The notes below the pieces were generated by a model that searched no databases, was not told the origin of the DNA, and saw only the letters and a program-made list of their open reading frames with translations. A stretch of DNA of 64,000 bases from Bermanella sp047621325 (lineage in GTDB: Bacteria > Pseudomonadota > Gammaproteobacteria > Pseudomonadales > Oceanobacteraceae). This document shows positions 27,015 through 36,813 of this stretch, in pieces. The first letter of the stretch is position 1. Each line of letters begins with the position of its first letter. The stretch lies in the NCBI GenBank assembly GCA_047621325.1, contig JBLHLT010000006.1, positions 62,001 through 126,000 of the forward strand, read 5' to 3'. Position numbers and translations under genes: made by a program.

Positions 27015-27833
27015 TTGCCTTGCATTGCCCTTTTTGATTCTGGTGTAGGCGGTTTAAGTGTTTTAAGCGCAATTCAACAGCACATACCCAATGCGGATAT
27101 CGTTTACTTTGCCGACCATAAATCATCCCCGTATGGTAATAAAGACCCTTTATGGTTAAACACACATATCGTAAATTTGGTCCGTGAGTTAGATGACCAT
27201 CACAATCTTGATGCCATCGTTATTGCCTGTAATACCGCGAGTACGCTTTGCTTAGAACAATTAAGAGCACATATAAAGACCCCTATCATTGGGGTTGTAC
27301 CCGCGGTTAAAACCGCCGCGAGTTTAAGCCTTAATCAGTCCATTGGCGTTTTGGCAACACCCGCCACTATTCATGGGCAATACCTGAAAGATTTAATCAC
27401 CACCTTTGCATCGCATTGCCAAGTAACAACCGTCGGCTCAACTGAATTGGTTACCATAGCCGAAAATAAACTTAACAAAGCCGCCATTGATCAACAAATT
27501 TTAGCCGATACCATTCAGCCCTTTTTAAAAGCTAAATGCGATTATGTTGTATTGGGCTGCACACACTTCCCACATCTTCGCGAAGATTTGAGCGCCCTCG
27601 CGCCTCACATAAATTGGATTGATTCAGCGAATGCCATCGCTAAACGTTGCGCATCGGTAATAGCAAACTCAAATATTGCGCTGCAAACTAACTCGTCAGA
27701 GTTACATTCTATTTTTTATTCCAGCGCTCAAATAGATATAGGCCTGCAGGAAACATTAATGACAATTGGCTTCACTGATATTCACCCAATGACACAACTC
27801 GACAAACATAAGCTAAACTTCAGTACACAATAA
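27015..27833 (+). CDS. murI: Glutamate racemase
   Basis: 272 residues, making D-glutamate for peptidoglycan. 'LFDSGVGGLSVL' at the N-terminus and the two catalytic cysteines Cys72 ('ACNTAST') and Cys182 ('GCTHFPH') are present. There is no in-frame ATG near; the start is TTG at 27015 with GGGA 8 bases upstream. Length is normal for the family. It is followed 17 bases later by the DUF924 gene. Confidence 0.94.
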   Translation: MPCIALFDSGVGGLSVLSAIQQHIPNADIVYFADHKSSPYGNKDPLWLNTHIVNLVRELDDHHNLDAIVIACNTASTLCLEQLRAHIKTPIIGVVPAVKTAASLSLNQSIGVLATPATIHGQYLKDLITTFASHCQVTTVGSTELVTIAENKLNKAAIDQQILADTIQPFLKAKCDYVVLGCTHFPHLREDLSALAPHINWIDSANAIAKRCASVIANSNIALQTNSSELHSIFYSSAQIDIGLQETLMTIGFTDIHPMTQLDKHKLNFSTQ

Positions 27834-27849
27834 ATTCAGTGGCCACATC

Positions 27850-28440
27850 ATGAAACAAGCAACTCAAGACATTCTCACATTTTGGTTTGGGGCTTGGCCA
27901 TACGACCAAACCATAGCCAAACACCAAGCCCCTATTTGGTTTCAATCAAGCAATGCGCTTGATCTGCAAATTAAGCAACAATTTGAATCACTGGTTGAAT
28001 CCGCTCTTTGTGGTGAATTTAGCTGCGACAGTATTGATGATGAAATCGCTTACATCATATTGCTCGATCAATTCACCCGAAATATTTATCGAGGCCAAGG
28101 CAAGGCCTTTAGTGGTGACCAACTTGCCCTAGATAAATGCTTACATTTAATTACCCGCCAGCAACACCTGCAACTGCCTTTAAATGTCGCTATTTTCATC
28201 TGCATGCCGCTACAACACAGTGAAGATAGCGATATTCATCAGCAATCTATTACTGTATTTAGCCAACTGGCCGACATGCATGGCGAAGCTGCCAAGGGAT
28301 TTCTTGATTATGCGCAACAACACAAAGCCATTATTGACGAGTTTTCTCGCTACCCTCATCGCAATCAAGCGATGGGACGAAACACTACCGCAGAAGAAGA
28401 AACGTATCTCAACAATCACGGCCAACGATTTGGCCAATAG
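27850..28440 (+). CDS. DUF924 family protein
   Basis: 196 residues. 'ILTFWFG..WPYD', 'WF.S...D..IKQQFESLVESAL', 'YIILLDQFTRNIYRGQGKAF' and 'FICMPLQHSED' are the successive conserved blocks of DUF924, an all-helical TPR-like fold of unknown function, widespread in proteobacteria. Probably co-transcribed with murI. Confidence 0.87.
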   Translation: MKQATQDILTFWFGAWPYDQTIAKHQAPIWFQSSNALDLQIKQQFESLVESALCGEFSCDSIDDEIAYIILLDQFTRNIYRGQGKAFSGDQLALDKCLHLITRQQHLQLPLNVAIFICMPLQHSEDSDIHQQSITVFSQLADMHGEAAKGFLDYAQQHKAIIDEFSRYPHRNQAMGRNTTAEEETYLNNHGQRFGQ

Positions 28441-28577
28441 CCAAAGTAATACTATCGTCTCCATTTAAAGCACCACGCGAGACATAAAGGGCTCAATTAC
28501 CGGCTTTCCATTAAGAATTGCATACAAATCATGACAGCAAAGACAATGCTGGTTAAAATGCCTGCCAAATAAGAATA

Positions 28578-29348
28578 ATGACAGAGCAATTCATGGACGC
28601 ACATATCTCAGCAAAGACCCGCTTATTACTTTTCATCGGTTTTCTCTTTATCTCGTTCACCAGTCACGCCGGTTACTTTGGCGCCGCACAAAACTTTAAT
28701 AGCTCAGCCACATTTGACGAGCAAGATGATGGCTTTCGTATCGATTTTGGTAGCAATGTCACCCCATGGTTAGACTTAGAGTGGAGCTACATTGATTACG
28801 GCTACTCGCGGTTTAATGACCCCGACTTCGTATTAGGTGATGTGGACGATGAAGACGACAAAGACCGTTTTGAAAATATTGGCTTTGGTGACGACTCCGT
28901 TAACGAACAAACGGCAAGGTTTGACGGTCTTACCAACTTGCGCACACAGGGTGTCGCTGCCGGCTTAAAATTCAAGAAATCCGTCAATAAATGGGTACAA
29001 ATTTACGCGCGCGCCAGTTTTTTGGCGTGGCATTCAGAAAGCATCAACGTCACGATCTTTGCGCCTCGCCCAGGATTTGACAGTGACGGCAACGAATTAC
29101 CCGAAGGCTCAACCGACACCCCGACCAATTTAAATACTTGCGGCACAGTCGGCTACTGCCGCATTGAAGATACCGACAACAGCACAAATACATGGGCCGT
29201 AGACTTTTGGTACGGCTATGGCGCAATCATAAAACCCTATAGCTGGCTTGCCCTGCGAGCGGAGTACTCAATCGTGACTCTCAATGCTGTTGAGTTTCCT
29301 AAAGGTAAATTAGAAGGCTTTTCCACCGGCCTTGAAATACATTTCTAA
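28578..29348 (+). CDS. Outer-membrane beta-barrel protein
   Basis: 256 residues. Signal peptide ends near 'FTSHA|GYFGAA'. The mature protein has OmpA/OmpW-like amphipathic strands ('GFRIDFGSNVTPWLDLEWSY', 'VDFWYGYGAIIKPYSWLALRAEYS') and ends in Phe ('LEIHF'), the outer-membrane insertion signal. A long acidic loop (about 75-100, Asp-rich) may bind cations. ATG at 28578 or 28593 may start it. Followed by an AraC gene on the same strand. Ligand unknown. Confidence 0.75.
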   Translation: MTEQFMDAHISAKTRLLLFIGFLFISFTSHAGYFGAAQNFNSSATFDEQDDGFRIDFGSNVTPWLDLEWSYIDYGYSRFNDPDFVLGDVDDEDDKDRFENIGFGDDSVNEQTARFDGLTNLRTQGVAAGLKFKKSVNKWVQIYARASFLAWHSESINVTIFAPRPGFDSDGNELPEGSTDTPTNLNTCGTVGYCRIEDTDNSTNTWAVDFWYGYGAIIKPYSWLALRAEYSIVTLNAVEFPKGKLEGFSTGLEIHF

Positions 29349-29570
29349 ACTCACGAGAGTCAAATGTACCCAGACTTGTTACTGCATTAGTTACTATGTG
29401 TTACAAGTCCGAAACATATCCGTGCTTCTCTTAACCCGTCTAACAAAAAAAACCTAGCCCGTACCTGCCATATTTAGACATTATCAACAAATGGCACATT
29501 ATGTGCATTTTTATAATCAGGACAGAGATCCCATTTAAAATAACAATAACAAAAGAAAAGGATCAGTACG

Positions 29571-30614
29571 GTGACATCCGACTGCATATCTGTATCACTG
29601 ATTAACCCTGTTATCAGCCATGTTAAATCCCTAGGATTCGACACGGTCTCTGCTGTAACACAAGCGGATATTAATCCTGACTTGCTGTTAGACCCTGATA
29701 ACCGTATTACGGTCGCTAAGGTCGATGCTCTTTTCCAAGCTTTGGTAAAGGTCAGCGGCAAAAGTGACTTAGGGTTAAGCGCCGGCGCCAGCCTTGAAGC
29801 ACGTACCTACAATTTATTGCAGCACTTGCTTCTATGCTGCTCCACCTTAGGTGAAGCTCTCGTATCTCTTAATCGTTACTACATCCTGTTCAGTGATGAA
29901 GCACCGCCAACATTTAGTCGCAAGGGGGATGGGAGCGTCAAGATTACGTTCCCTATTAATCAAGACATTAATGAGCAGCAACGAATCCGCATGGATTTAA
30001 TGTTGTCTGTTACATGCCATTGGTTACGACAAATTTGCGGTCGTGAATTCAAGCTTACCCAACTTTTGTTGCCGTTTTCAGCGCCTAGCTACGAAACGTC
30101 TTATGAAAGATGGCTTCATACTCCAGTCCGGTTTAACTGTCAGGAAGTATCAGCAGTATTCCCTGCTTTCTGGCTTGACAAGCAACTTCATCAAGCAAAC
30201 CCACACATTATGAATATGATAAAAACAGAAGTGAAAAACCTGGCAGAGAAAATCAATAATCGTGCATTGCTGAGCGATCGTATTCGTCAAGCAATTGTGC
30301 AGAACCGTATTGAATTCAGTGCCACACAAAAGGAAGTAGCCGAGCTATTCCACATAAGCTCACGCACTTTGAATCGTCACCTCCAACAAGAAGGGACATC
30401 ACTCAAATCAATTCTGACGCACTCACGCATCGAAGAAGCAAAAAGTTTGTTAATGGACAACAAACAAAGCATCGAGCAAATTGCTATGAAAATTGGTTTT
30501 TCTGGACGTCGCACGCTAGATCGTATTTTTATTAAATACGTGGGAATGAGCCCCGCTCAATACCGTAGCAACCGCACCCATGAAGCCCACGAAAGCAGCA
30601 GCGAAGTCGCTTAA
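29571..30614 (+). CDS. AraC-family transcriptional regulator (AraC_N/OruR-like)
   Basis: 347 residues from a GTG at 29571 with an AAGGA site 8 bases upstream. Sensor domain ('LGLSAGASLEARTYNLLQHLLLCCSTLGEAL') and HTH pair ('EVAELFHISSRTLNRHLQQEG' and 'IEQIAMKIGFSGRRTLDRIFIKYVG', ending 'SPAQYRS') as in the three sister regulators. It is convergent with the PLP enzyme and follows the beta-barrel gene after 222 bases with no strong terminator, so a link to either is possible. Confidence 0.88.
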   Translation: MTSDCISVSLINPVISHVKSLGFDTVSAVTQADINPDLLLDPDNRITVAKVDALFQALVKVSGKSDLGLSAGASLEARTYNLLQHLLLCCSTLGEALVSLNRYYILFSDEAPPTFSRKGDGSVKITFPINQDINEQQRIRMDLMLSVTCHWLRQICGREFKLTQLLLPFSAPSYETSYERWLHTPVRFNCQEVSAVFPAFWLDKQLHQANPHIMNMIKTEVKNLAEKINNRALLSDRIRQAIVQNRIEFSATQKEVAELFHISSRTLNRHLQQEGTSLKSILTHSRIEEAKSLLMDNKQSIEQIAMKIGFSGRRTLDRIFIKYVGMSPAQYRSNRTHEAHESSSEVA

Positions 30615-30667
30615 TTTTCTGGTGATACTGTGTGGGATGCTTTGCATTCCACACAGAGAACGCTTGC

Positions 30668-31564
30668 TTAAGGCCTTGCGCCTTGAAGTCCGCCTGTGTG
30701 AATAAACAACACTCGGCTACCTCGCTGTATTTTGCCGTGCTTAGCTAAATCAGCCAGTGCGTAAAAAGCCTTTGCGGTGTAAACCGGATCTAATGGCAAA
30801 TCTATTTCAGCTTTCACTTGATGCATAAAATCCAACAACCCCTGATTACACTTGGCATAACCAGAGAAGTGATAATCACATTCTAAACACCAGTTATTCA
30901 TCTGCGGCTCTAAATACTGCTGAACCTCAGCCATCATCCATTTTGCACCTTTCAACACTGGCACCCCAATCACTTGCACACGTGACTCACTGGCACGAAT
31001 AACGCCCGCCAATGTTGTCCCGGTTCCACACGCCAGTAAGATAGTATCGTACTGGGATTGATCGACATTTTTTAATATTAATTCAGCGCCTTTAACACCT
31101 AACTCACCCGCTCCACCTTCTGGCACCCAATACGGGGCTGAGTATTTTTGGCTAAGCTGCTCAACCACAGTAGAGTCTTGTTTTAATTTATACTCACTTC
31201 TTGCAATAGGCTCTAGCGCCATCCCCCAGTTTTTACAATCTTGAAGTGTCGGTGTTAAACATTCTAATTCGTGGGGTTCCGCACGAATAAAGCCAACGGT
31301 GTTAATACCCAGCTTTCGACCCACAAATGCAGTCGCATGTAGATGATTACTATACGCACCGCCAAATGTCAGAAGTGTTTGCTTGTGGTGATCTCGAAAG
31401 GCTTGTAAATGATGATACAACTTAAACAGTTTGTTACCACTGACCACATCGTCGATTAAATCATCACGTTTTACATGCAGCGAGATATCAAAAAGATCAG
31501 TGCGCTGAAAAGAAGGCACTGTTTGTATAATGGGCTTGTCGAAATTAGAAAAAAAGGCGTCCAT
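30668..31564 (-). CDS. PLP-dependent ACC deaminase / D-cysteine desulfhydrase family enzyme
   Basis: 298 residues from the ATG at 31564 (a TTG at 31582 is rejected). Fold-type II PLP enzyme: 'VKRDDLIDDVVSGNKLFKL' contains the PLP lysine, 'TFGGAYSNHLHATA' is the substrate/cofactor loop, 'LACGTGTTLAGV' binds the phosphate. The family breaks 1-aminocyclopropane-1-carboxylate or D-cysteine, giving ammonia and pyruvate or sulfide. Which one is not decidable here; true ACC deaminases are about 338 residues, so a desulfhydrase-like member is more likely. Confidence 0.82.
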   Translation of the reverse strand: MDAFFSNFDKPIIQTVPSFQRTDLFDISLHVKRDDLIDDVVSGNKLFKLYHHLQAFRDHHKQTLLTFGGAYSNHLHATAFVGRKLGINTVGFIRAEPHELECLTPTLQDCKNWGMALEPIARSEYKLKQDSTVVEQLSQKYSAPYWVPEGGAGELGVKGAELILKNVDQSQYDTILLACGTGTTLAGVIRASESRVQVIGVPVLKGAKWMMAEVQQYLEPQMNNWCLECDYHFSGYAKCNQGLLDFMHQVKAEIDLPLDPVYTAKAFYALADLAKHGKIQRGSRVLFIHTGGLQGARP

Positions 31565-31611
31565 AACGATACTGCAACACAAAGAGATCTAAGTCTCCAT
31601 AATTACTAAGG

Positions 31612-32658
31612 TTACTCAAGTGGTTTGTGCTTATCGCAATATATATCTTTATTACCATCAAATATTTTAGGGTTTCCAATTAACGCAATTGTCTCATCAC
31701 ACACCACGCATTGCGGGTGGTCATGATGCTTCAACCAGACTAAATACTCAGCCTTGCTAAACGATATGTGATGCGCAGCATACGCAAGAGGGTCTTCTAA
31801 ATAATCCTTAATTTGATGTGGATGCAAATTTATATGACCCGCCCCTGGGTGAAAAACAACACTCATGATTTCGTTGTTCTGCATCTGCTGTAGTAATTCA
31901 GAATCGGCTTCTGCCGAGTTATCATCTGACGACTCAACCTGTTTTACGTTTCGCAGCTTATCTAATAGAACCTGCTGTTCTCGCACCTTCATATTGAGCC
32001 GTTCGTTCTCTCTACGCAGTTCATGCTCATCTAAAGAAGAGCGCTTTTGTGTGAGTGCTGATAATTGCTTAGTAACACGCTCAGCTAATAACTTTTGTTG
32101 CTCTAGCTCCTGTTGTAACTGCTGTACCTGATTACGATAAGCGGCCTCTTCATTGCGCAGAGTGCGCTTGATACTAACCACCTCTTCATGCGTGTCTTGC
32201 TGGGTCACCTGATGAAGTAATTCACCTTGCGCCTCATCCAATGCAGCATTAATGGCAGAAAAAATAGCCGTTGAAGGGTCCCACATATTGTCTTTATAGC
32301 CAGAAATAGGGCACTGACTGCGACACGCTAAGCGGATTCGTCCCGCACCAAAGTCAGGCCCGGGGCCTGCGGTATCACATAATCGCTGCAACGGTATTGG
32401 CCAGTCTTGCTCACAATAACCGTCTTCATCAAATGGAATCACACAGCATACCAAAGCCTGGATCAACCAATCATGGTTCGCCTGTACATACACGGCTTTA
32501 TATTTGCCCCGTATATCCGGCAAACCCATTTCACTATCCAGCAAGGCATCTATTTCATCCTTACCTAACACATGAGCCACCTTGCCCTCATTAAATATAA
32601 GCAAGGTTTCGATATGACTTGAAATAGGATGAACCCAATCTAAGACCGTGTTCGCCAT
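31612..32658 (-). CDS. Unknown protein with central coiled coil and C-terminal Cys-rich site
   Basis: 348 residues. Residues about 1-150 form a conserved-looking globular part ('AGPGPDFGAGRIRLACRSQCPISGYKDNMWDP'). About 165-245 is a heptad-like coiled coil ('QVQQLQQELEQQKLLAERV'). The C-terminus has 'PQCVVCDETIAL...YCDKHKPLE', a possible zinc site. It ends 30 bases before the ATG region of the PLP gene on the same strand. I do not recognise the family. Confidence 0.7.
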   Translation of the reverse strand: MANTVLDWVHPISSHIETLLIFNEGKVAHVLGKDEIDALLDSEMGLPDIRGKYKAVYVQANHDWLIQALVCCVIPFDEDGYCEQDWPIPLQRLCDTAGPGPDFGAGRIRLACRSQCPISGYKDNMWDPSTAIFSAINAALDEAQGELLHQVTQQDTHEEVVSIKRTLRNEEAAYRNQVQQLQQELEQQKLLAERVTKQLSALTQKRSSLDEHELRRENERLNMKVREQQVLLDKLRNVKQVESSDDNSAEADSELLQQMQNNEIMSVVFHPGAGHINLHPHQIKDYLEDPLAYAAHHISFSKAEYLVWLKHHDHPQCVVCDETIALIGNPKIFDGNKDIYCDKHKPLE

Positions 32659-32780
32659 GTTTAACCCCTTTGATCACTTCGCTTCAGTGTAGGTCAGTTA
32701 AGACCCTCAAGATGTGATAAACCTGACATTTTCACATTGCAACCTAGCCACGACGTGCCAATTTTTGTACCAGAAACAAA

Positions 32781-32815
32781 CAAAAACACCCCTGCACTTG
32801 CGTGTCAGGGGTGTT
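32781..32815 (-). terminator. Terminator of fadH
   Basis: 10-base perfect stem AACACCCCTG/CAGGGGTGTT (32785-32794 with 32806-32815), with T-rich sequence following on the minus strand. It separates fadH from the coiled-coil protein gene. Confidence 0.87.
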
Positions 32816-32838
32816 GAAAACAACTTAAACCAAGCTAA

Positions 32839-34872
32839 TCAGATAGCGGCAGCTAATTCAGTGCCTTGTTTAATGGCTCGCTTAGCATCTAATTCAGAGG
32901 CCTTATCGGCACCACCAATCAAATGCACTCCAATGCCGGCTTGCTCTAATGGCTCTTGCAGCTCACGCAATGGCTCTTGGCCTGCGCAGATAATCACATT
33001 ATCAACCGCCAATAGCATTGGCTTCCCATTAAGTTCAATGTGTAGTCCTTGATCATCAATTTTTAGATAATCAACGTTATTCATCATCTGCACATTTTTA
33101 TGCTTAAGGGTTGTGCGGTGAATCCAACCGGTGGTTTTACCAAGGCCTGCTCCCACTTTTGTTTTCTTACGCTGTAGCAAGAATACTTCACGCGGAGACG
33201 CTTCAATCTGAGCCTCAGCGGCCAAACCACCTGCATTAGTGACGGTTAAGTCGACGCCCCACTCTTTCATGAACTCATCTTTGTTAAGGCTTGGGCTTGT
33301 TTTACCGTGAGTGAGGTATTCAGACACATCAAAGCCAATTCCACCGGCTCCCATTACCGCCACACGTTTACCCACCGCTTTCTTGTCGCGCAATACATCT
33401 AGGTAGTTCAACACCATTGGGTGATCAACACCTTCTAATTCAGGCGTGCGTGGCACGATACCTGTGGCCAACATCACCTCATCAAAACCGGCATCAATTA
33501 ACTGCTTGGCATCAACACGGGTATTAAGCTGTAGCTTAACGCCTGTTTTTTCAATCATTTTACCAAAGTAGCGAATTGTCTCGTTAAACTCTTCTTTACC
33601 CGGCACTTGCTTGGCGATATTAAACTGACCACCAATCTCACTGGCCCCATCAAACAAGGTTACATCGTGACCACGCTCAGCGGCCGTTGTAGCAGCCGAT
33701 AAACCAGCAGGGCCTGCACCCACCACCGCAATTTTTTTAACTTTGGTTAATGGCTGCTGAATCAACTTGGTTTCGTTACACGCGTATGGGTTAACCAAAC
33801 AAGACACTTCGCCGCCACTAAACACATGATCTAAACACGCTTGGTTACAACCGATACACGTATTAATTTCATCCGCTTTGCCGGCCGCGGCTTTGCTCAC
33901 AAAATACGCATCCGCTAACATCGGGCGCGCCATAGACACCATATCGGCCTGACCCTCGGCAATAATGGCATTTGCCACTTCTGGGTCATTAATACGGTTG
34001 GTGGTAATCAGAGGTACCGTTAATTCTTTTTTCATACGCGCGGTAACCGCAACAAACGCAGCACGAGGCACACTGGTGGCGATAGTCGGTACACGAGCTT
34101 CATGCCAGCCGATGCCGGTATTGATTAATGTGGCCCCGCACTTTTCAATTTCTTTACCTAGATAGACAATTTCATCCCAAGTACTGCCGTCTTCGACTAA
34201 ATCCAACATAGACAGACGAAAGATAATAATAAATTTTTCACCTACCGCTTCACGAGTACGGCGCACCACTTCTTTGGCTAAACGAATGCGATTTTCATAA
34301 CTACCGCCCCATTCATCGGTACGCTTATTGGTACGTGTAACAATAAACTGATTAATGAAATAGCCTTCAGAACCCATAATTTCAACACCATCGTAACCGG
34401 CTTTTTGAGCGAGTAAGGCACAGGTTACAAAATCTTGGATTTGTTGCTCGATACCATCAAGATCTAATTCTTTAGGTGGGAAAGGATGAATCGGCGACTT
34501 AATTGCAGAAGGCGCAACCGCCTGATTGTTATACGCATAACGGCCTGTATGTAAAATTTGCATACAAATAAGCGCGCCCTCTACAGTATGAACCGCATCG
34601 GTGGCCAACTTGTGCTTGGCCACATCGTCTTCATTATCGTTACAAAGAATCGCACCACCTTGTACACCCACCCCTTGGGTATTTGGGCCAATACCACCTG
34701 TTACTATGATACCTACACCACCTTCTGCTCGCTGGCGGAAGTACTCAGCTTGACGCTCCCAGCCACCTTTACGCTCTTCAAGGCCGGTATGCATTGAACC
34801 CATCAAAACTCGGCTACGTGCCTTAGTAAAGCCTAAATCCAGTGGTTCTAATAAATGGGCGTACTGACTCAT
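32839..34872 (-). CDS. fadH: 2,4-dienoyl-CoA reductase (NADPH), FadH
   Basis: 677 residues from the ATG at 34872, which has a GGAGAG site; an in-frame ATG 84 bases upstream lacks one. An OYE-like FMN barrel (about 1-330, 'EPLDLGFTKARSRVLMGSMHTGLE') is followed by the 4Fe-4S motif 'CIGCNQACLD...C' (about 337-352) and then FAD and NADPH domains ('VVGAGPAGLSAATTAAERG', 'VAVMGAGGIGFDVSEYL'). It reduces 2,4-dienoyl-CoA during beta-oxidation of unsaturated fatty acids. Length matches E. coli FadH (about 670). Divergent from an AraC regulator. Confidence 0.95.
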   Translation of the reverse strand: MSQYAHLLEPLDLGFTKARSRVLMGSMHTGLEERKGGWERQAEYFRQRAEGGVGIIVTGGIGPNTQGVGVQGGAILCNDNEDDVAKHKLATDAVHTVEGALICMQILHTGRYAYNNQAVAPSAIKSPIHPFPPKELDLDGIEQQIQDFVTCALLAQKAGYDGVEIMGSEGYFINQFIVTRTNKRTDEWGGSYENRIRLAKEVVRRTREAVGEKFIIIFRLSMLDLVEDGSTWDEIVYLGKEIEKCGATLINTGIGWHEARVPTIATSVPRAAFVAVTARMKKELTVPLITTNRINDPEVANAIIAEGQADMVSMARPMLADAYFVSKAAAGKADEINTCIGCNQACLDHVFSGGEVSCLVNPYACNETKLIQQPLTKVKKIAVVGAGPAGLSAATTAAERGHDVTLFDGASEIGGQFNIAKQVPGKEEFNETIRYFGKMIEKTGVKLQLNTRVDAKQLIDAGFDEVMLATGIVPRTPELEGVDHPMVLNYLDVLRDKKAVGKRVAVMGAGGIGFDVSEYLTHGKTSPSLNKDEFMKEWGVDLTVTNAGGLAAEAQIEASPREVFLLQRKKTKVGAGLGKTTGWIHRTTLKHKNVQMMNNVDYLKIDDQGLHIELNGKPMLLAVDNVIICAGQEPLRELQEPLEQAGIGVHLIGGADKASELDAKRAIKQGTELAAAI

Positions 34873-35003
34873 ATCTCTCTCCAACATCAATTTTATTTTT
34901 ATGTTTTTTATTTGTCTTGTGGCTAACACCTTAGTTTTCTTGTTAGTATTCGCCAATATCCTAGATGAACAATTTTCTAACCAATTAGAACAAAGTTGAG
35001 CAA

Positions 35004-36029
35004 ATGAAATTAGGTGATATCTCAGTTAGTTATGTTCGCGCACTGCTTAGTACGGTTGACGCCCTTGGGGGTGACTCAGCAACACTGGCGAGCCAGTTCA
35101 ACTTGTCTGATGCAAAGCTATCGCAACCTGAAGGCCGCATCAGTATCCCACGATTCATGCGCTTAGGTTTTGCCGCTATCGAGCAAACCGGCCGAGGTGA
35201 CCTTGGCTTAGAAATGGGCAGGCGCGTTAAAATCCCATTCCTTGGACTCACTGGCTTTTTAGCCATGACGGCCAAAGACATCGAAGCCGCCTGCAAAGTT
35301 ATCGCCCATTACGAACGACTATCAAGCACAAACTGTCGCGGCCAATCGAGTTTTCATTTAGAAAATGGCAAAGGTGTCGCCAGCTTTTATTCCATTAGCC
35401 CCTACAACGAATACAACTTATTTGTGGTGGACTCGGTTTTATCATCCCAGCATAAAGTAATTGAGTGGTTGTGTGGCAAACCAGGTGCTATTGAACGCGT
35501 AGAAGTAGAGTTTGAACGCCCTGAACACGGTGATGCTTACGAAGAATACTTTCAATGCCCTGTATTATTTGGCAAAGAGCGCAATGCCTTAATCATAAAA
35601 AGTGACGCCCTTAGCTGGCCGTTATTGCAGCATGATAAAAATGCCTTTTTAAACCTACAAGGGATTTGTGAAGAGCGCTTAGCAAAAGCGACTAAAGATC
35701 GCTCGTTAAGTGAAAAGGTCATGGATGAAATAAGTCCCTTATTGGAAGGCCAAACCCCAAGTATCGAACAAGTCGCTGACAGCCTTGGTATGCCACCTTG
35801 GACACTTAGACGCAAGCTGCAAGATCACAACACATCCTTTCAGAATCTACTGAATGACACGCGCAAAAGTTTAGCGGAAAGCTATATGAAGGATACCGAT
35901 CTTGCCATTGGCGAAATAGCCTACCTACTAGGATTCAGCTCACCGACGGCTTTTCAACGTGCTTTCAAACGCTGGACACAAGAAGCACCTGGCGCATATC
36001 GCAGAAATCACAGGGAAAATATCGTATAG
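35004..36029 (+). CDS. AraC-family transcriptional regulator divergent from fadH
   Basis: 341 residues. N-terminal AraC_N sensor ('LGLEMGRRVKIPFLGLTGFLAMTAKDIEAACKVI') and C-terminal HTH pair ('EQVADSLGMPPWTLRRKLQDHN' and 'GEIAYLLGFSSPTAFQRAFKRWTQ', ending 'APGAYRR'). It lies back to back with fadH across 131 bases, so a fatty-acid-derived effector and control of fadH are likely, by inference. GAGC-type site ahead of the ATG is weak. Confidence 0.9.
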   Translation: MKLGDISVSYVRALLSTVDALGGDSATLASQFNLSDAKLSQPEGRISIPRFMRLGFAAIEQTGRGDLGLEMGRRVKIPFLGLTGFLAMTAKDIEAACKVIAHYERLSSTNCRGQSSFHLENGKGVASFYSISPYNEYNLFVVDSVLSSQHKVIEWLCGKPGAIERVEVEFERPEHGDAYEEYFQCPVLFGKERNALIIKSDALSWPLLQHDKNAFLNLQGICEERLAKATKDRSLSEKVMDEISPLLEGQTPSIEQVADSLGMPPWTLRRKLQDHNTSFQNLLNDTRKSLAESYMKDTDLAIGEIAYLLGFSSPTAFQRAFKRWTQEAPGAYRRNHRENIV

Positions 36030-36132
36030 AATTTTTAAACATCAAGGGATTAATCTGGCCAAGATATCAAAGGTGGCCAGCACACGGCGACGCCGCTTTA
36101 GAATGGTAAAACTGCTCTGTTAAAGTGCAAGC

Positions 36133-36216
36133 TTAAAGCTCGAAACTATCATCAATGAAATCGTCATCTTCAAAATCCAACACTTCAAGTAAAAGCTCTT
36201 CTTCGTAGTCACTCAT
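36133..36216 (-). CDS. Possible 27-residue acidic small protein
   Basis: An ATG-to-TAA frame in the 407-base gap 36030-36436, encoding MSDYEEELLLEVLDF followed by an Asp-rich end: 13 of 27 residues are Asp or Glu. There is no strong ribosome site before it. Such a strict acidic composition is unlike random translation of this AT-rich DNA, but the length alone cannot prove a gene. The rest of the gap shows no gene. Confidence 0.35.
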   Translation of the reverse strand: MSDYEEELLLEVLDFEDDDFIDDSFEL

Positions 36217-36436
36217 TTTTTATTTACCGACACTGACAGGCTGTTGCCCAATGCAATCCGCTTCTGTTGTGTACGTAATTGAGAATATAAGAACTAGATG
36301 ACAGATTTATTACAGCTGATAATTAGCACCTCACAAATCTAAATTTGACCTTTTGTGTATCAAAACAATCAAAATCGCTACATTCAAATATTCGTAAAAC
36401 TGACAATTTGAAGGTAGCGACTCTAATGACGAGTAA

Positions 36437-36796
36437 TCAAGACTCTTCATAAATGGAATAAAACTTTTTAGCGATTCCAATGGTTTCCCATGTCCCCTGA
36501 TAGCCCGCAGGTACGACAAACGCATCACCTGCCTTTATTTCTTCAGCGTTGCCTTGTGCGTCCGTTAAGATTGCCTTGCCTTCAATCATGTAGCAAAACT
36601 CATCTTCGGTGTAATTTAAATTCCACTTACCTGTAGTGGACTCCCAAACGCCACAAAAGTAGTTTTCTTTAGTATTAGTAAAGACATTATTTAAACGCTC
36701 AAGCGGTGCACCACTGATTAAACGGTCCTTTGCAACGGGGATTTGCACTTGGCCTTCTAAAGAAGGACTAACACGTAATAATTTAAAATCAGACAT
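36437..36796 (-). CDS. Single-domain cupin protein of the putrescine locus
   Basis: 119 residues: 'WESTTGKWNLNYTEDEFCYMIEGKAILTD' and 'AGDAFVVPAGYQGTWETI' are the two cupin motifs, of the cupin_3 type seen with ethanolamine/ureidoglycine proteins and with the sensor half of E. coli PuuR. It follows the TetR gene by 16 bases in a puuB-tetR-cupin operon. It could bind a pathway intermediate or be an enzyme; no direct evidence. Confidence 0.82.
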   Translation of the reverse strand: MSDFKLLRVSPSLEGQVQIPVAKDRLISGAPLERLNNVFTNTKENYFCGVWESTTGKWNLNYTEDEFCYMIEGKAILTDAQGNAEEIKAGDAFVVPAGYQGTWETIGIAKKFYSIYEES

Positions 36797-36813
36797 CGTT
36801 ATTAACTCATGCG

